A DNA stretch of 64,000 bases from Actinocrispum wychmicini (GTDB lineage Bacteria > Actinomycetota > Actinomycetes > Mycobacteriales > Pseudonocardiaceae), in assembly GCF_004345645.1 (NCBI RefSeq), contig NZ_SLWS01000006.1, positions 186,001-250,000 of the forward strand, given 5' to 3'. Of this stretch, positions 1-8,698 are shown piece after piece; positions within the stretch are counted from its first letter, which is position 1, and each line of letters opens with the position of its first letter. Made by a program: the position numbers and the translations under genes. The notes beneath the pieces were generated by a model. That model did not search any database. It saw nothing but the letters and a program-made list of their open reading frames with translations, and was not told where the DNA came from.

Positions 1-436
1 GGTAGTCGCGCAGGGCCTTCTCCAGGCGGGCCAACGCGGTCTGCTCGCCCGCCGCGAGCCGGCTGACCCACCCGGGCAGCGGGCGCGTCCTGGCCAACAA
101 GGCCAGTTGGCCGCGTAGTTCGGACACCGGCGTCGCCATGACCGCGTCGACACCGGTGTCGAAGGCCTCGCCGCCGTTCTCGGGTGTCAGGAAGTCCGGG
201 AAGTAGCGGGCGGCGGGGGCCAGGGTGGCGAGCATGGCGAGCGACGGTTCCGCGTGGGTCCGGCGGACGGCGGCCAACGTGTCCCGGCGCCACTGGCCGA
301 AGAGGACCGGATGGGCGTTGTCACACAACATGTGCAGGCTGAGCACAACCTCCCACAGATGGTCCATTGTGGACGCCACACGGACCCGCGAGAGATCGTC
401 CGTAGTGAAGTGAACACGCAGTGTGCCGCCCGCCAT
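1..436 (-). CDS. ArsR-like winged-helix regulator with DUF5937-type N-terminus (3' end outside window)
   Basis: Only the first 145 codons lie in the window; the gene runs off the left edge. From an ATG start the protein begins MAGGTLRVHFTTDDLSRVRV and continues through a segment reading MDHLWEVVLSLHML and then FGQWRRDTL. This is the N-terminal domain typical of a large actinobacterial group of ArsR/SmtB-type transcription factors (DUF5937), whose winged helix is C-terminal and not visible here. It is co-oriented with and 21 nt downstream of the WXG-like gene, so it could be the last gene of that unit. Family assignment rests on recall of the N-terminal pattern, not on the HTH itself. Confidence 0.7.
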   Translation of the reverse strand, partial: MAGGTLRVHFTTDDLSRVRVASTMDHLWEVVLSLHMLCDNAHPVLFGQWRRDTLAAVRRTHAEPSLAMLATLAPAARYFPDFLTPENGGEAFDTGVDAVMATPVSELRGQLALLARTRPLPGWVSRLAAGEQTALARLEKALRDY

Positions 437-457
437 GGCAGCACTGTACGGCGTGCG

Positions 458-1351
458 CTATTGGGGAATCGGCGTTTCGTCGAAGTCCTTCTTCGCCTTG
501 TCGTACTCGGCTTTCGCCTGCTGGAAAGCGGTCGTCGAGTCCTTGGCGCTTTTGGCGGAATTGTCCAGGTCCCGGCCGACTTTCAGGGCGCCGGCGGGGG
601 TGTCGATGTTCGGGATCTCCTTGAGGGCCGACCCGACCGACTGGTAGCTGTTCAGCATCGTGGTGAAACTGTCGACCAGGTTCACGATCGTCTGGTGCAG
701 GCTCAGCACGTGCTGGATGTCCTTGATGATCGCGTTGACGTCGTCCCAGTACGGAAAGTCCCGGCCGAGACTGGTCACGATCCGGATCACACTGCCCAGG
801 ATTCCTTTCGGCGTGAACCGGGAGAACAGTGACGCGATCTTCTTCAGCAGGTCGTCGATGATGTCCGCGCATTTCTGCACGATCCGCAGGCTCGCGTCGG
901 ACAACTTCCCGAACCCGAACTTCAGCAGCTGGCAGACCTCGTCGAACAGCTCGAAGAACCCGAACCACACCACGTTGATCCTGGTCAGAAAGCCCTCCGC
1001 GGCCGAACCGGACCAGTCGTGCGGCACGAGCTGCTGTGCGTTGTGGGACATGTTGTCGGAGATCTGGGTCATCATCGTGCCCATGTCCGCCCAGGCGTCG
1101 CCGTTGGCCGCGATCCGTTTGAAGTCGCCGGCGATGGGTTCGAGGATGATGGTGTAGAGATCCTTGTCGGGTGTCCCGAGTACGTGGCAGATGAAATGCT
1201 GGTACACCCAGTTCACCGCGTGCCCGACGGGGTCGCCGTGGATCATCGAACTCAGGTCGAGCTTGTCGGACGTGATGGCCTGGGGTTCGATCGGCACCCG
1301 GTCGATGTACGCCTTGCCGATGTTCGTGCCCGCGGAGATCTTCAGTGCCAT
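458..1351 (-). CDS. WXG100-like / ESX-type secretion-associated protein, 297 aa
   Basis: A 297-residue, mainly helical protein with no signal peptide. A W-S-G turn (HDWSGSAAEGF, about residue 110) sits between two helical stretches, as in WXG100-superfamily substrates of type VII secretion. A hydrophobic middle (residues about 130-190) is followed by a charged C-terminal helix rich in Lys/Asp/Ala that probably forms a coiled coil. It is the third gene of a tightly packed minus-strand set; the preceding 115-aa gene ends 6 nt upstream of its ATG. No ESX core component (EccC, EccD, MycP) is in the window, so the link to type VII export is inferred from fold and context. A polymorphic-toxin scaffold or a structural partner of the 115-aa protein is also possible. 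Confidence 0.6.
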   Translation of the reverse strand: MALKISAGTNIGKAYIDRVPIEPQAITSDKLDLSSMIHGDPVGHAVNWVYQHFICHVLGTPDKDLYTIILEPIAGDFKRIAANGDAWADMGTMMTQISDNMSHNAQQLVPHDWSGSAAEGFLTRINVVWFGFFELFDEVCQLLKFGFGKLSDASLRIVQKCADIIDDLLKKIASLFSRFTPKGILGSVIRIVTSLGRDFPYWDDVNAIIKDIQHVLSLHQTIVNLVDSFTTMLNSYQSVGSALKEIPNIDTPAGALKVGRDLDNSAKSAKDSTTAFQQAKAEYDKAKKDFDETPIPQ

Positions 1352-1357
1352 TTGCCG

Positions 1358-1705
1358 CTACTCCCTCATGTGGCCGTGGCCGCCGCCGTGCATGCCGGGT
1401 TCGTCCTGCATTTCCAACAGGTTCTTGGCGTGTTTGTGGTCGACGTGCTGATAGCTGTCCGCGGTCACCGAAAGCCCCTCGGCCAGATTGTCGATCTTGT
1501 CCGCCAACGTGCTGAAGACTTCGTTGGTGGCATTGGAAAGCATCGTCATCGCGGCCTTGAGCGGGTCGAGCAGCCCGCTGAAACCGGCCTGGTTCGTGCC
1601 CTCGGCGGCCTGGCCGGCGACCATCCCGAGGTCGGTCTGAACGATCACGTCCAGGTAGATCGCGTAACTGCGCAACTGGCCGGCCGCGACTTTCAGGTCC
1701 GCCAT
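1358..1705 (-). CDS. small WXG100-like helical protein, 115 aa
   Basis: A 115-residue helical protein starting MADLKVAAGQLRSYAIYLD, the size and helix-turn-helix hairpin arrangement of WXG100/EsxA-like proteins. The central turn is not a canonical W-x-G. The C-terminus is a His/Gly-rich tail (MHGGGHGHMRE) that could bind metal. The ATG overlaps the stop of the preceding gene as ATGA, implying translational coupling. A longer reading with an upstream start exists but would overlap the previous gene entirely; its extra residues are Arg/Gly-rich, as expected of an out-of-frame shadow. Together with the 297-aa protein it may form a heteromeric secreted pair. Confidence 0.6.
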   Translation of the reverse strand: MADLKVAAGQLRSYAIYLDVIVQTDLGMVAGQAAEGTNQAGFSGLLDPLKAAMTMLSNATNEVFSTLADKIDNLAEGLSVTADSYQHVDHKHAKNLLEMQDEPGMHGGGHGHMRE

Positions 1706-2058
1706 CACCACGCCTTCCGGAAGATGGTGGTCTGTTCCTCGTCCTCGGCGGCTGCCTCCCGCTCCTCGGCGGCGACCGCGGTCGCGTCGAGAGCGGCCAT
1801 CACCACCGGATCGGACACGGTGTCGCCGTTCGCGATGGCCGCCCAGGTCAGCTGACCGCCGGCGACCCGCTCGGCCACCGCGCGCCACTCCTTGGGGGCG
1901 TCGGCGCTGTTCGCGTACTGCTCCAGCGCCTCGATCTCCTCGGCCGTGGCCGGCCGCGCCGGTTCCAGGCGGACCTCGGCCACGGCTTTCTCGGCCGCGC
2001 TCAAGGCGTCGTCGAACGCCTGCTCAGCGGCCCTGATCTCGTCGGTTTTCCACTCCAC
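1705..2058 (-). CDS. hypothetical acidic helical protein of the WXG-like operon, about 117 aa
   Basis: Acidic Ala/Glu-rich protein (EWKTDEIRAAEQAFDDALSA at the N-terminus) with no signal peptide or membrane segment. A GTG immediately before EWKTDE is the chosen start. An in-frame GTG 66 nt further out would add a Pro/Ser-rich stretch that looks like promoter DNA rather than protein, and neither start has a clear ribosome-binding site. It is first in a three-gene minus-strand unit and coupled by an ATGA overlap to the small WXG-like gene. I do not recognise the family; small acidic partners or chaperones are common beside WXG-type genes, which is inference only. Confidence 0.5.
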   Translation of the reverse strand: MEWKTDEIRAAEQAFDDALSAAEKAVAEVRLEPARPATAEEIEALEQYANSADAPKEWRAVAERVAGGQLTWAAIANGDTVSDPVVMAALDATAVAAEEREAAAEDEEQTTIFRKAW

Positions 2059-2237
2059 GGCGGGGACCGTAACGACGGGACTCGCCGCGGGACAGGCGAT
2101 TCCATCAGAATGGAAGGGCGGCACACCGGCTGAAGGTCTAGGGGAATTCTGGTCGACGGAATCCGAACAGGGGTATCGCGACGGGACCCCTGAACCGCAC
2201 CCTGGGCACGGCCTGAAAGATCACCCAGGGAGTCACC

Positions 2238-2675
2238 GTGCCCAACCTGCTCAAGCGCCTCGCGCTGGCCGGTGCGGGCGCCATCACCACAGTCGTGATG
2301 GTCGCCGGCACCGCCCACGCCTCCCTCAGCCCGTCCCAGCTGGCGAGCGTGACGGACGACTATTCCTTCAGCAAGTCACTGCCCCAGTTCGAGTCGATCC
2401 GGAACTCGCGGCCGTACGCCGACCAGTTGGACTGGTCGTCCGACGCGTGCTCGTGGTCGCCGGACAAACCGTTCGGCTTCGACTTCACGCCGGCCTGCCA
2501 CCGGCACGATTTCGGCTACCGCAACAACAAACGCCAGGGCCGCTGGAACGCCGACAAGAAACTCCAGATCGACAACAAGTTCAAGTCGGACATGTACGGC
2601 ATCTGCGGCGGGAACATCATCTGCAAGGGCACCGCGAACATCTACTACGCCGCCGTGCGCAAGTGGGGCACGTGA
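2238..2675 (+). CDS. secreted prokaryotic phospholipase A2
   Basis: 145-residue precursor with a Sec signal peptide (LLKRLALAGAGAITTVVMVA then an AHA cleavage site near residue 28). The mature part holds the active-site helix of bacterial phospholipase A2, CHRHDFGYRN, in which His-Asp form the catalytic dyad and the Cys pairs with other conserved cysteines (CSW, CGG, CK). It would hydrolyse the sn-2 ester of phospholipids outside the cell, normally with calcium. Size and motif order match Streptomyces secreted PLA2. The start is GTG with a weak CAGGGAG ribosome site. It is transcribed away from the WXG-like operon and converges on ftsK, whose stop lies 8 nt past its own. Confidence 0.9.
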   Translation: MPNLLKRLALAGAGAITTVVMVAGTAHASLSPSQLASVTDDYSFSKSLPQFESIRNSRPYADQLDWSSDACSWSPDKPFGFDFTPACHRHDFGYRNNKRQGRWNADKKLQIDNKFKSDMYGICGGNIICKGTANIYYAAVRKWGT

Positions 2676-2683
2676 GCCGGTAG

Positions 2684-5074
2684 TTACTCGTCGTCGGAGT
2701 CGGGCTCGGGGCTGCCGCCCCGGATGGTGAACAGCACCGAGTCCAACTCGTCCGGCTTGACCAGGACCTCGCGGGCCTTCGACCCCTCGGACGGGCCGAC
2801 CACCCCGCGGCTCTCCAACAGGTCCATCAGGCGGCCCGCCTTGGCGAAGCCGACCCGGAGCTTGCGCTGCAGCATCGACGTCGAGCCGAACTGGGACGTC
2901 ACGACCAGCTCCGCGGCCTGCAGCAACACGTCCAGGTCGTCGCCGATGTCGGAGTCGATCTCCTTCTTCTCGGCCGCCGAGGCCGCGGTGACGCCGTCGG
3001 TGTACTCCGGCTGCGCCTGCTCCTTGACGAACGAGACCACGCCGTTGATCTCCTCGTCGCTGACGTACGCGCCCTGGACGCGCACCGGCTTGGACGCACC
3101 CATCGGCAGGTAGAGGCCGTCGCCCATGCCGATCAGCTTCTCCGCGCCCGGCTGGTCCAGGATGACCCGGGAGTCGGTGAGCGACGAGGTGGCGAACGCC
3201 AGCCGGGACGGCACGTTCGTCTTGATCAGGCCGGTCACCACGTCCACCGACGGCCGCTGGGTCGCCAGCACCAGGTGGATGCCGGCGGCGCGGGCCTTCT
3301 GGGTGATCCGGACGATCGCGTCCTCGACGTCCCTCGGCGCGGTCATCATCAGGTCCGCCAGCTCGTCCACGATCGCCAGGATGTACGGGTACGGCCGATA
3401 CTCCCGCTCGCTGCCGGGCGGCGCGCTGATCTCGCCGGACCGGACCTTCTTGTTGAAGTCGTCGATGTGCCGGACCCGGTTGACCTGCATGTCCTGGTAG
3501 CGCTGTTCCATCTCCTCGACCAGCCAGGTCAACGCGGCCGCGGCCTTCTTCGGCTGCGTGATGATCGGCGTGATCAGGTGCGGAATGCCCTCGTACGGCG
3601 TCAGCTCGACCATCTTCGGGTCGATCAGGATCATCCGGACCTCGTCCGGCGTGGCCCGCGCCAGCAGGGACACCAGCATCGAGTTGACGAAGCTGGACTT
3701 GCCGGACCCGGTCGAGCCCGCGCACAGCAGGTGCGGCATCTTCGCCAGGTTCGCGGTGATCATGTGGCCCTCGATGTCCTTGCCGAGGCCGACCACCATC
3801 GGGTGGGTGTCCTTGACCGCGGTGGACGACCGCAGCACGTCACCGAGCCGGACCATCTCCCGGTCGCTGTTGGGCACCTCGATGCCCACCGCGGACTTGC
3901 CCGGGATCGGCGCGAGCAGCCGCACGTTGTCCGTGGCCACCGCGTACGCGATGTTCTTGGTCAACGCGGTGATCTTCTCGACCTTGACGCCGGGCCCGAG
4001 CTCGACCTCGTACCGCGTGACGGTCGGGCCCCGGGTGAAGCCGGTGACCTGCGCGTCGATCGAGAACTGCTCCAGCACACCGGTGATCGCCTCGATCATG
4101 GTGTCGTTGGCGCGGCTGCGGGTCTTCGGCGCGTCGCCCTCCTCCAGCAGGGTCGGCGGCGGCAGCTGGTAGTCGCCCTCGACCACGCGGGCGGGGGTGA
4201 GCGGCAGCGCCTGCTGGGCCGGTTCCTTGCGCGGCTTGGGCTCCCGCTTGGGCGCCGGCGGTGGCGGGGGCGGCGGGGGGTCTTCGGCGGGCGCCTCGTC
4301 CTCCGGCGGCTCGGCCATGGTCGCCTGCCGGCGCCGGGACGGCCGGCGGAGCTTCACCTCGGCCTCCGGCTGGGGTTCCTCCTCCTCGGCCGGCGGGTCG
4401 ACGTCCTCGGGGTCCCGGCCCAGCTCACGCAGCCGGTTCGGGATCTGCCTGATCGGCGTTCCGGTGAACACCAGCACGCCGTAGCCCAGAGCGAGAATCA
4501 GCAGCGGCAGCGCCACCCACGACGTGACACCCTCGGCCAGCAATCCCCCGGACAGGAAACCGAGCACGCCGCCCGCGTACATCCGGTCGGTGTTCGTGGG
4601 GCCGCCGTTGAGCAGGTGCAACATGCCGAGCAGGGCGAACGCCATCAGCAGCGACCCGATCACGAACCTCGTCCGCACCTCCGGCCGGGGTTCGGACCGC
4701 ATCAGGGCCACGCCGACGACCAGCAGCGCCAGCGGGAACGCGACCGCGCCGGCGCCCATCACCGTTCGGACACCGATCTCCACCCAGTGGCCGATCGGAC
4801 CGGCCGCGCGCCACCACACCGCCGCGCCGATCACCACCGCGATCGCGATCAGCCCGAACCCGAGCCCGTCCCGCCGGTGCGCCGGGTCCAGCTCCTTGGT
4901 CTTGCCGAGCGTCCTCGCCAGCCCGCCGACCCCCTTGGCCAGCAGGTTCCAGCCACCCCGGATGGCCCGCCCGGCCGTGCCGGAACTGCGGGCCCGCGCC
5001 GGCTTCGGCGCCGGCTTGGCCGGGGCCTTCTTGCGTGGCGCACTCCGTTTGGCGGTTGTCGACCGGCTAGCCAT
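2684..5074 (-). CDS. ftsK: DNA translocase FtsK/SpoIIIE
   Basis: 796-residue septal DNA pump. The N-terminus is basic and Pro/Ala-rich, followed by four membrane segments (about residues 75-240), then a Pro/Glu-rich linker with a polyproline run, and the RecA-like motor with Walker A GSTGSGKSS and Walker B-type segments ILIDPKMVEL and AIVDELADLMM. The C-terminal winged-helix gamma domain, which reads KOPS-type sequences, is present (FGSTSMLQRKLRVGFAKAGR). The chosen ATG is preceded by a TACCGT hexamer 7 nt away and no Shine-Dalgarno, so the mRNA is probably leaderless; a longer frame upstream would place codons inside the promoter. In mycobacteria ftsK lies near rnj-dapA-thyX, as here. Confidence 0.95.
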   Translation of the reverse strand: MASRSTTAKRSAPRKKAPAKPAPKPARARSSGTAGRAIRGGWNLLAKGVGGLARTLGKTKELDPAHRRDGLGFGLIAIAVVIGAAVWWRAAGPIGHWVEIGVRTVMGAGAVAFPLALLVVGVALMRSEPRPEVRTRFVIGSLLMAFALLGMLHLLNGGPTNTDRMYAGGVLGFLSGGLLAEGVTSWVALPLLILALGYGVLVFTGTPIRQIPNRLRELGRDPEDVDPPAEEEEPQPEAEVKLRRPSRRRQATMAEPPEDEAPAEDPPPPPPPPAPKREPKPRKEPAQQALPLTPARVVEGDYQLPPPTLLEEGDAPKTRSRANDTMIEAITGVLEQFSIDAQVTGFTRGPTVTRYEVELGPGVKVEKITALTKNIAYAVATDNVRLLAPIPGKSAVGIEVPNSDREMVRLGDVLRSSTAVKDTHPMVVGLGKDIEGHMITANLAKMPHLLCAGSTGSGKSSFVNSMLVSLLARATPDEVRMILIDPKMVELTPYEGIPHLITPIITQPKKAAAALTWLVEEMEQRYQDMQVNRVRHIDDFNKKVRSGEISAPPGSEREYRPYPYILAIVDELADLMMTAPRDVEDAIVRITQKARAAGIHLVLATQRPSVDVVTGLIKTNVPSRLAFATSSLTDSRVILDQPGAEKLIGMGDGLYLPMGASKPVRVQGAYVSDEEINGVVSFVKEQAQPEYTDGVTAASAAEKKEIDSDIGDDLDVLLQAAELVVTSQFGSTSMLQRKLRVGFAKAGRLMDLLESRGVVGPSEGSKAREVLVKPDELDSVLFTIRGGSPEPDSDDE

Positions 5075-5136
5075 GCGGCCCACGGTAGTCGCCTCTCCAG
5101 TCACACGAGCAACTTTGCTGCCCGGGTCGATGCGCC

Positions 5137-5985
5137 ATGACCACGACATGCCATGCTCCAGCCATGGTTGCGCTGTACCGCGACGGACACGAGCCGACAC
5201 GCCGCACTGGCCGGCAAACCCCCGCACCGGCCGTTTGGCGGACGATGCTGGAGATCGACCGGTACGTCGTGTCGATGGTCGGGAATCTCGAAGTGACGGG
5301 CACCGTGCCGGCGGAGTTGCTTGGCCGGCCCCTGGTGATGGCCGCCAACCACATCGGCACGTTCGACGCGCTGGTGCTGATGAAGGCCTGCTGGGAGATC
5401 GGCATCGCGCCCCGGTTCATGCTGGCCGGTGGCCTGCTGGACGCGCCTGTGCTGGGCTGGGCGCTGACCAGGTCCGGGCATCTGCGGGTGGAACGCGGCA
5501 AGGCGACCGTGATCGAGTCCTTCGCCACCGCGGTCGAGTCGGTCAAGTCGAGTGACACTCCTCTGCTGGTGTATCCCGAGGGCCGGATCAGCCGCGACCC
5601 GGGCCTGTGGCCGGAACGCGGCAAGACCGGCGTGGCACGGATCGCGCTGGCGGCGAACGCGCCGGTGATCCCGATCTCGCAGTGGGGTGCGCACGAGGCC
5701 ATCCACTGGGGCAACGAGTCCGTGAACGGCTTGCCGGACCTCAAGCCGTACGTCACGTCGTTCCTGAGCGCGCTGAGGCGGCGGCCGCGGTTCAAGGTGC
5801 ACTTCGGCAGCCCGGTCGACCTGTCGGACCTCTCGGCGGGCAAGGCGGGTGACGCGGTCCGGGCGCACAAGCGGATCATGCAGGCCGTCACGGACAATCT
5901 GGCCACCCTGCGCCGGGACGAGCCCGACCTGCCCAAGTACCACGACCCGACCCGGCCCACCGACACCAGGTCCCCCTGGCGCTGA
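5137..5985 (+). CDS. 1-acyl-glycerol-3-phosphate acyltransferase (PlsC family)
   Basis: 282-residue acyltransferase of the PlsC/LPLAT family, which transfers acyl chains to lysophospholipid acceptors at the membrane. Block I is NHIGTFD (the NHx4D catalytic pair), block III is the acceptor-binding PEGRISR segment, and the PVIPI-type block IV reads APVIPISQW. No long membrane helix is evident. A start at the internal ATG 27 nt downstream (protein MVALYRDG) is equally plausible; neither has a ribosome-binding site. It is divergent from ftsK and precedes the DMT transporter by 53 nt. Exact acceptor is unknown; such genes in actinomycetes act in phospholipid or PIM synthesis. Confidence 0.85.
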   Translation: MTTTCHAPAMVALYRDGHEPTRRTGRQTPAPAVWRTMLEIDRYVVSMVGNLEVTGTVPAELLGRPLVMAANHIGTFDALVLMKACWEIGIAPRFMLAGGLLDAPVLGWALTRSGHLRVERGKATVIESFATAVESVKSSDTPLLVYPEGRISRDPGLWPERGKTGVARIALAANAPVIPISQWGAHEAIHWGNESVNGLPDLKPYVTSFLSALRRRPRFKVHFGSPVDLSDLSAGKAGDAVRAHKRIMQAVTDNLATLRRDEPDLPKYHDPTRPTDTRSPWR

Positions 5986-6038
5986 GTTCCCGGGAAAACA
6001 GGGTGCGACCTGGGCTTATCGGGTGACAGAGTCGGCGG

Positions 6039-7019
6039 GTGCAGACTCGACAGGCCCGGTGGACAGCGTTACTGATCGTCTCGTCGCTCTTCTTCTCCAC
6101 GTCGGGACCGCTGGCCAAACCGGCGATGCAGGCGGGGTTGAGCCCGCAGCAGGTGGCGGGCGCCCGGATCGGGCTCGCCGCGGTGATCCTGCTGGTCATG
6201 GTCGCGGCGACCAAGCCGCGGCTGCTGCGGATCGGGCTCCAGGATGTGCCGCTGCTGCTGGGTTACGGCCTGCTCGGCGTCGCGGGTGTGCAGTTCCTGT
6301 ACTTCGCCGGGGTGTCGCGGCTGCCTGTCGGGATCGCGATGCTGTTGGAGTTCATCGCGCCGGTGCTGGTCGCACTCTGGGTGCGGTTCGTGCGCGGGAC
6401 GCACCTGCCGGCCAGGGCGTGGGTGGGCACCGGGCTGGCGTTGGTCGGGCTGGCGTTGGTCGCGCAGGTCTGGAAAGGATTCGCGCTGGACACGATCGGC
6501 GTGCTGGCCAGTCTCGGCGCGGCCCTGTGCGCGGCGTGCTACTGGCTGCTCGGTGAACACGGGGCGCGCACTCGTCATCCGTTGACGATGACGACTTGGG
6601 GGATGCTGATCGGCGCGGTGCTGCTTGTCGCGATCGCGCCACCGTGGACACTGCCGGCGGACGTGCTCGCCAAGCAGACCGCGTTCGGTCCAGTGTGGAT
6701 ACTCCTGGTCGAGGTCGCGGTGCTGGCCACGGTCATCGCGTACACGTTGAGCATGACGGCCTTGCGGCACGTTCCGTCCAATGTGGCCAGCATCATCGCG
6801 CTCGCCGAGCCGGTGTTCGCGACCGTCATCGCCTGGATCGTGCTGAACGAGGAACTCACCGTGATCCAGATCGTGGGCGGCGTCACCCTCCTCGTGGGAG
6901 CCGTCGCGGTCCAACGTGCGTCCCAGTCCTCGACGGGACGGCAAGTCCCCGACACCGAGGAAACACCCGCTGGGGGTACCCTCGTGGCCGCCCCCGGCCA
7001 CGAGGGTCCACAGTCCTAG
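6039..7019 (+). CDS. EamA/DMT-family transporter
   Basis: 326 residues with ten predicted membrane helices in two EamA repeats (residues about 8-140 and 150-290); the C-terminal repeat ends with the usual ALAEPVFATVIAW and LNEELT signatures. Members export amino acids, metabolites or drugs; the substrate cannot be read from sequence. The last 30 residues are hydrophilic, and the DNA encoding them contains a perfect 13-bp hairpin that doubles as a terminator. The start is GTG. The gene converges on rnj with a 4-nt overlap of stop codons. Confidence 0.85.
   Translation: MQTRQARWTALLIVSSLFFSTSGPLAKPAMQAGLSPQQVAGARIGLAAVILLVMVAATKPRLLRIGLQDVPLLLGYGLLGVAGVQFLYFAGVSRLPVGIAMLLEFIAPVLVALWVRFVRGTHLPARAWVGTGLALVGLALVAQVWKGFALDTIGVLASLGAALCAACYWLLGEHGARTRHPLTMTTWGMLIGAVLLVAIAPPWTLPADVLAKQTAFGPVWILLVEVAVLATVIAYTLSMTALRHVPSNVASIIALAEPVFATVIAWIVLNEELTVIQIVGGVTLLVGAVAVQRASQSSTGRQVPDTEETPAGGTLVAAPGHEGPQS
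6978..7007. terminator. bidirectional hairpin between DMT transporter and rnj
   Basis: A perfect 13-bp stem (ACCCTCGTGGCCG and its complement) with a CCCC loop lies inside the last codons of the transporter gene, 8 nt before the stop of the converging rnj. Placement and symmetry fit a terminator serving both genes; there is no T-tract, as is common in high-G+C actinobacteria. Confidence 0.7.
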
Positions 7020-8698
7020 ACCGGGATGACGGTCGGCACGATCATCGGGCGGCGGCGGTACTTCTCCGCCACCCAGCGGCCCACCACGCGGCGGACCGTC
7101 TGCGCGATCCGGTGCGTGTCGGTGATGCCTTCGGCTTCCGTCCGGGACAGTTCCATCTCCACCAACGCGACGGCTTCGTCCAGCGCCTTGGGGTCGTCGG
7201 AGAAACCGCGGCCGGAGATCGTGGGCGGCGCCACCGCCCGGCCGGTGCTGGGATCCACCGCGACCGTGATCGAGATGAACCCGCCCTCGCCGAGGATCAG
7301 CCGGTCGGACAGGGTGGACTCGCCGACGTCGCCGACGGACAGGCCGTCCACATAGACGTGGCCGACCTCGACCCGGCCGGTGATCCGGGCCCGGCCGTCC
7401 ACCAGGTCGACGACCACGCCGTCCTCAGCCAGCACGACATGGTCCATCGGCACACCGGTCCGCACCGCCAGGTCCGCGTTGGCGCGCAGATGCCGCCACT
7501 CGCCGTGCACCGGCATGACGTTGGACGGCCGGACGGCGTTGTACAGGAACAGCAACTCACCCGCGGACGCGTGCCCGGACACGTGCACCTTGGCGTTGCC
7601 CTGGTGCACGACGTGCGCGCCGAGCCGGGAGAGGCCGTTGACCACGCCGAACACCGCGGTCTCGTTGCCCGGGATCAGCGAGGACGCCAGGATCACGGTG
7701 TCCCCCGGTCGGATCGAGATCTGCCGGTGTTCGCCACGGGCCATCCGGGACAGCGCGGACAGCGGCTCGCCCTGGCTGCCCGTGGACACGAACAGGACCT
7801 CATGCTCCGGCAGTTCCATCGCCTCGTCCAGGTCCACCAGCAGGCCCGGCGGGATCCGCAGCAGGTCGAGGTCGCCGGCGATGCCCATGTTGCGGACCAT
7901 GGACCGGCCGACGAACGCCACCCGGCGGCCGTGTTCCGCGGCGATGTCGAGCACCTGCTGCACGCGGTGCACGTGCGACGCGAAGCAGGCGACGATCACC
8001 CGCTGGGTGGCCCGCATGATCACGTTGTCCAGGACCGGGCCGATCTCCCGTTCCGGGGTGACGAACCCGGGCACCTCGGCGTTGGTGGAGTCCACCAGGA
8101 ACAGGTCGACGCCTTCGTCACCGAGCTGGGAGAAGCCGCTCAGGTCGGTCAGCCGGCCGTCCAGCGGCAGCTGGTCCAGCTTGATGTCCCCGGTGTGCAG
8201 CACCAGCCCGGCCGGTGTCCGGATGGCCACCGCCAGGGCGTCCGGAATGGAGTGGTTGACCGCGAAGAACTCCAGGTCGAACGGGCCGGCGACGCGCCGC
8301 TCGCGCTCGACCACCTCGACCAGGACCGGCTCCTGCCGGTGTTCCTTGCACTTCGCGGCGAGCAGCGCCAGCGTGAACCGGGAGCCGATCACCGGGATGT
8401 CCGCGCGCAGCCGCAGCAGGAACGGCACCGCGCCGATGTGGTCCTCGTGGCCGTGCGTGAGCACGATCGCGTCGATGTCCTCCAGCCGGCTCTCGATCGC
8501 CCGGAAGTCCGGCAGGATCAGGTCGACGCCGGGCTGCTGGTCCTCGGGGAACAGCACGCCGCAGTCGACGATCAACAGCCGCCCGTCGTACTCGAAGACG
8601 GTCATGTTCCGGCCGACCTCGCCGATACCGCCGAGCGCGACCACACGTAGCCCACCCTCGGCCAGCCGCGGTGGAGAGTCCTGCGAGGTTTCGATCAC
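7016..8698 (-). CDS. rnj: ribonuclease J
   Basis: 560-residue metallo-beta-lactamase/beta-CASP nuclease that matures and degrades RNA through endo- and 5'-exonuclease action. The zinc site HGHEDHIG is at about residue 81-88, the second-half motifs include HTGDIKLDQ, and the beta-CASP motif region has HVHRVQQ and SGHASAGE. Length matches actinobacterial RNase J. The GTG start overlaps the dapA stop as GTGA, so the two are co-translated, the same arrangement (dapA-rnj) as in Mycobacterium tuberculosis. Confidence 0.95.
   Translation of the reverse strand: MIETSQDSPPRLAEGGLRVVALGGIGEVGRNMTVFEYDGRLLIVDCGVLFPEDQQPGVDLILPDFRAIESRLEDIDAIVLTHGHEDHIGAVPFLLRLRADIPVIGSRFTLALLAAKCKEHRQEPVLVEVVERERRVAGPFDLEFFAVNHSIPDALAVAIRTPAGLVLHTGDIKLDQLPLDGRLTDLSGFSQLGDEGVDLFLVDSTNAEVPGFVTPEREIGPVLDNVIMRATQRVIVACFASHVHRVQQVLDIAAEHGRRVAFVGRSMVRNMGIAGDLDLLRIPPGLLVDLDEAMELPEHEVLFVSTGSQGEPLSALSRMARGEHRQISIRPGDTVILASSLIPGNETAVFGVVNGLSRLGAHVVHQGNAKVHVSGHASAGELLFLYNAVRPSNVMPVHGEWRHLRANADLAVRTGVPMDHVVLAEDGVVVDLVDGRARITGRVEVGHVYVDGLSVGDVGESTLSDRLILGEGGFISITVAVDPSTGRAVAPPTISGRGFSDDPKALDEAVALVEMELSRTEAEGITDTHRIAQTVRRVVGRWVAEKYRRRPMIVPTVIPV

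Noticed and set aside
2376..3725. 449-codon open frame on the minus strand across the phospholipase and ftsK
   Set aside because: It is out of frame with two well-supported genes and its Arg/Gly-rich product is typical of a high-G+C shadow.
3275..5140. 621-codon plus-strand frame opposite ftsK
   Set aside because: Antisense to a clear ftsK; composition is His/Arg/Gly-rich with no domain.
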